Assembly (NCBI GenBank): GCA_963691815.1 | Contig: OY829656.1 | Location: 13,905,476-13,969,475, forward strand | Origin: Echiichthys vipera | Taxonomy: Eukaryota; Chordata; Actinopteri; Perciformes; Trachinidae | DNA length: 64,000 nucleotides | Direction of reading: 5' to 3' | Part shown: piece after piece, positions 61,441 to 64,000 of the stretch | How the letters are laid out: every line of letters begins with the position of its first letter | How positions within the stretch are numbered: position 1 is the stretch's first letter | The notes under the pieces: model-generated | Told to the model about the DNA's origin: nothing | What the model saw: only the letters and a program-made list of their open reading frames with translations | Databases searched by the model: none | Translations under genes and position numbers: made by a program

Positions 61441-63090
61441 TGCTTTGGGGACATATCTAATAATCAAATTGATATGTACTGTAAGACCCTGTCTCTTTGT
61501 ATGTATCTACTGTATGAGTGTTTCTGTTATTCTGTCCACTCCCTATGCGTGGTACACTAAATTGACCATGTTTCTGTGACTCTGTGCTGGCTTTCCCTTA
61601 AGGTCCTTATCATTACTCTCCAACAAATGGCTTGTGTTATGTAGCTTAGCGCTCTCCAGTCGTCTCTGGCAATAGATCCTTCCGCCTCAGAATGGATGAA
61701 ACATGTGAACATCAAACAGCCTGAGCACAAGCCTGAAACAAAGGCTGCAATGTGAGCCCTCCTCCTACGGTAACTGAAGGAAATTACGCCTGCTGCCATT
61801 AAGGCACATTGTCATTTTCAGAGCAGTGTGTACTGTCGGGGCATGTGTTTTGATTCTCACCATCCACTCTCAACTGGAAGCATGCAGCTCTTCTGGCTCC
61901 TTTTATTGCAAAGTAAACCCCTGGATGGAGTCGTGAGAGGAGGACAGAGTGAAGGAAGTTAAGAGAACACATGTGGTGAACATTAGTGTCTTCTTTCTCT
62001 AACTGAGATATGTTTTTTAAAATGTGACAGTTACTGTTCCTCGTATTAGAGTCAAATACTGTGAAACCCTTTTGTTTACGAGACATGTGGGAAAGGCTGC
62101 TTTGGTTTGTATTGTCTGTGAACTTCGGCCCCAGTGGTTAAATTATAAAACACAGCCCTCCAGTGTTCATTCATCAGTTATGCGTTGGTTTGAATTTCGC
62201 TCATTAAAGTTCACTCATAATGGATGTAGACTGAAAAGAAGCACTGCCACAAGGACATTTAATCGCACACTGTTCAGCGTCAAGTGAGGTAGTTCTAACA
62301 AATACTGAAATGTTAGACTGACTTTATTTCAGTTATGCAGACAGAATTAGAATACCAGTTAAACTGTGTAGTGCATTTGCAAGCTTGCCAAATCATCTTT
62401 GATTTAGGTTATAATGATTCTTGGTAACATACAGAATATGAGTAATAGAGGAAATATGCCCAGGTACAGTTCTGCATCCACTGTTAAAAAAACAACTCCC
62501 CTAGTATACGGTGGATGGTGCCTTAAATAAGGCAAGCTAGTACAAAAAATCCAAAACAAATATACAGCATATGAAGATATGAAGATAAACATGTGGCGTA
62601 CAGTATGTTACAATGTAAAAACAGGCAATAATATTTCCAATAAATTAGAGCCACAGGAGCACTAATGTCTTATAGGGATTTATCAGCAATAAAGCGAGGG
62701 CAGTGCATCAGCCCTGGGGCTGGACCCTGAGCTACACAGACGTGATTTATGATGGACACAAAAAAAAACAGTCCTCCATCCCCTCCAACCCATTCATGCT
62801 TTTGTTTTGCTAGTTTCCATGCATTCAAACACACTCAAACATCATCGGTCGTAGCTCATGCTGACACTACTTAAAGAAGCATCTATACAATGTGTTTTTG
62901 TCATATATTGTTACACTCTCTCACTCTTTTGGTAATTTGGCCACTTAACAAATGTTGGCCTGTGCCTGGCTAATCAGACAAAATTCATTTCTGATAGGGG
63001 ATTAAGTAACTGTAACTCAGTGCCGTTTACACTCTTCCTTGTTCTTCTTCACCTTTCTGTCTCCTGTCTTCCTCCTTCGCCAGGTCACTC

Positions 63091-63463
63091 TCAGAAGTTG
63101 TATGGTGAAACCACAACGTTAACCCTGGCCACATGCTTGGCCTGAAAGGTGCGGTCACTGTACTCAGACATGTCCACATCAACACTGATCTCCTGCGGCC
63201 CGCGCAGCTGCTGGACCAGTATCAGTTCGCCAGTCTGTCTGTCTGAACGCTGCATGACGAAGATGCCTCGGGAGTTTCCGCCCACTATGCCAAAGCGCAG
63301 GCTGTCCGGCCCGGTGCGCCCTGGGGCGGCAGCGGTCGCCATACGGAAAAGCGTTGCAGGAGTCTGTAGGCCGGAGGTCAGAGACAGGTAGTGGAAGGAC
63401 AGGGTCTTAGGAGCCAGGTGGCAGGAGCGGCTATCCATGGGGCAGGGGTTCCTTTCACACTGA
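63091..63463 (-). CDS. fbln7: fibulin-7, last coding exon only (3' end of gene)
   Basis: Read leftwards from the acceptor CTGCAG (63464-63469) to the TGA at 63093-63091; 123 residues. It encodes the C-terminal fibulin-type domain. RNPCPMDSRSCH is followed by SFHYLSL, the FRMATAAAPGRTGPDSLRFG block, GIVGGNSRG, FVMQRSDRQTGELILVQ and a terminal VDVDMSEYSDRTFQAKHV ending SPYNF. These match remembered human FBLN7, which ends SPYDF. Fibulin-7 is a secreted matrix and cell-adhesion glycoprotein. The Sushi and EGF-like exons lie beyond position 64000. Because it starts in phase 2, this exon cannot be an independent gene. An ATG-initiated frame that extends through the splice site is an artefact. Confidence 0.93.
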
Positions 63464-64000
63464 CTGCAGGACAGAAATGCAGCAATTATTAACAGCCCCA
63501 TATTGTAAAAAATGCGATTTCTGTGTCTTTTTTAAAGCAGGTCGAGGTGCTATAAATACTGTGAAGGTATCAAAAATCCACAGAGAAATGCACACAGCCC
63601 GTAGTCCAAAAATGGGGCCTTTAAACAAGTGGTCAAGAGTTATACAGTTGTGATGTCACAACTCTACTATATATATGGGTAGAAAGTGCTGCTACAGTGC
63701 CATTACAGTCATTCCAAGATTACAATGACGGTGCTGAGGGAGGGGCCTTAAAGAGACAGGTGTTAAAACAGAGTATTTCAGACAGAGGGTGAACATAGGT
63801 ATATTGAAACAGACAGTATGAGAAAAATATTAGAAAATATATATTTTTTAACATTAATGCATGTAAATATGCTCTAGAAGAAACCCAAAATACAAGTACG
63901 GACCTGAAAATAAGCATATGTACCCTTTAAACAGGGGGACTACAGGACAAAGTGCTAAGTGTTTTCCATTCTGTGTGTTTGGCAGTCGCCACGTAATGCA
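63464..64000 (-). other. fbln7 last intron (partial)
   Basis: Intron sequence upstream of the final fbln7 exon, running off the right edge. Most of it is a MITE family A copy (63493-63930). Confidence 0.7.
63493..63930 (-). mobile_element. MITE family A, copy 5, in the last fbln7 intron
   Basis: The + strand reads CAGCCCCATATTGTAAAAAA at the left and AAGCATATGTACCCTTTAAA at the right. Between them are GAGAAATGCACACAGCCC, TTAAAGAGACAGGTGTTAAA and AGAAGAAACCCAAAATACAA. Both ends are recognisable, so this is the most complete short copy here. It begins about 30 bases from the splice acceptor of the last fbln7 exon. Confidence 0.8.

Larger units (their letters stand above)
59200..63090. other. 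tail-to-tail region between tmem87b and fbln7
   Basis: No supported coding exon. It holds a repeat segment shared with mertk intron 16 (60715-61030), an inverted-repeat-bearing element (61085-61440) and AT-rich sequence. The 3' UTR of minus-strand fbln7 should occupy the part next to 63090. Confidence 0.4.

Noticed and set aside
63464..63501. Upstream extension of the last fbln7 exon to an ATG
   Set aside because: The added residues lie across a clear CTGCAG acceptor; the true exon begins in phase 2 at 63463.
1..64000. CRISPR arrays, operons, phage or bacterial islands
   Set aside because: All gene content is spliced vertebrate-type; repeats are microsatellites and transposons with no spacer pattern.

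Overview
This window looks like nuclear DNA of a ray-finned fish, most likely a percomorph. The evidence is short GT-AG introns, several teleost-type short DNA transposons, a tRNA-derived SINE, a Tc1 relic, and vertebrate genes with fish-type residues. I found no prokaryotic, viral or CRISPR-like content. Exon maps were built by following reading frame and splice phase by hand. Gene names rest on remembered family sequences, not on a search.

Layout. From 1 to about 17.4 kb there are two minus-strand genes: prr18 (2062-2829, one coding exon) and sft2d1 (6554-17303, eight small coding exons). A decayed, mobile-type zinc-finger gene lies at 18.5-20.6 kb. fshr, a glycoprotein-hormone receptor, spans 21865-28359 (+, 11 coding exons, 722 aa). 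mertk, a TAM receptor tyrosine kinase, spans 31138-48282 (+, 19 coding exons, 947 aa). tmem87b, a GOLD-domain seven-pass Golgi protein, spans 50269-57359 (+, 19 coding exons, 571 aa). The last coding exon of fbln7 (63091-63463, minus) lies tail-to-tail with tmem87b; the rest of that gene is past the right edge.

The genes do not form an operon or a shared pathway. Their order is a synteny mosaic: prr18-sft2d1 matches a human 6q27 pair, mertk-tmem87b-fbln7 a human 2q13 trio, and fshr (human 2p16) sits between them.

Most notable points: tmem87b carries an AT-AC (U12-type) intron and, about 0.5 kb downstream, a GC-AG intron. A SINE tail forms the pyrimidine tract of tmem87b exon 2. The two introns flanking the mertk catalytic-loop exon have each grown from about 110 bp by transposon insertion. 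One short-transposon family has five copies here; two sit just upstream of terminal coding exons and one end contributes to the fshr poly(A) signal. The fshr hinge has an additional small exon and a leucine where mammalian receptors have the sulphated tyrosine.
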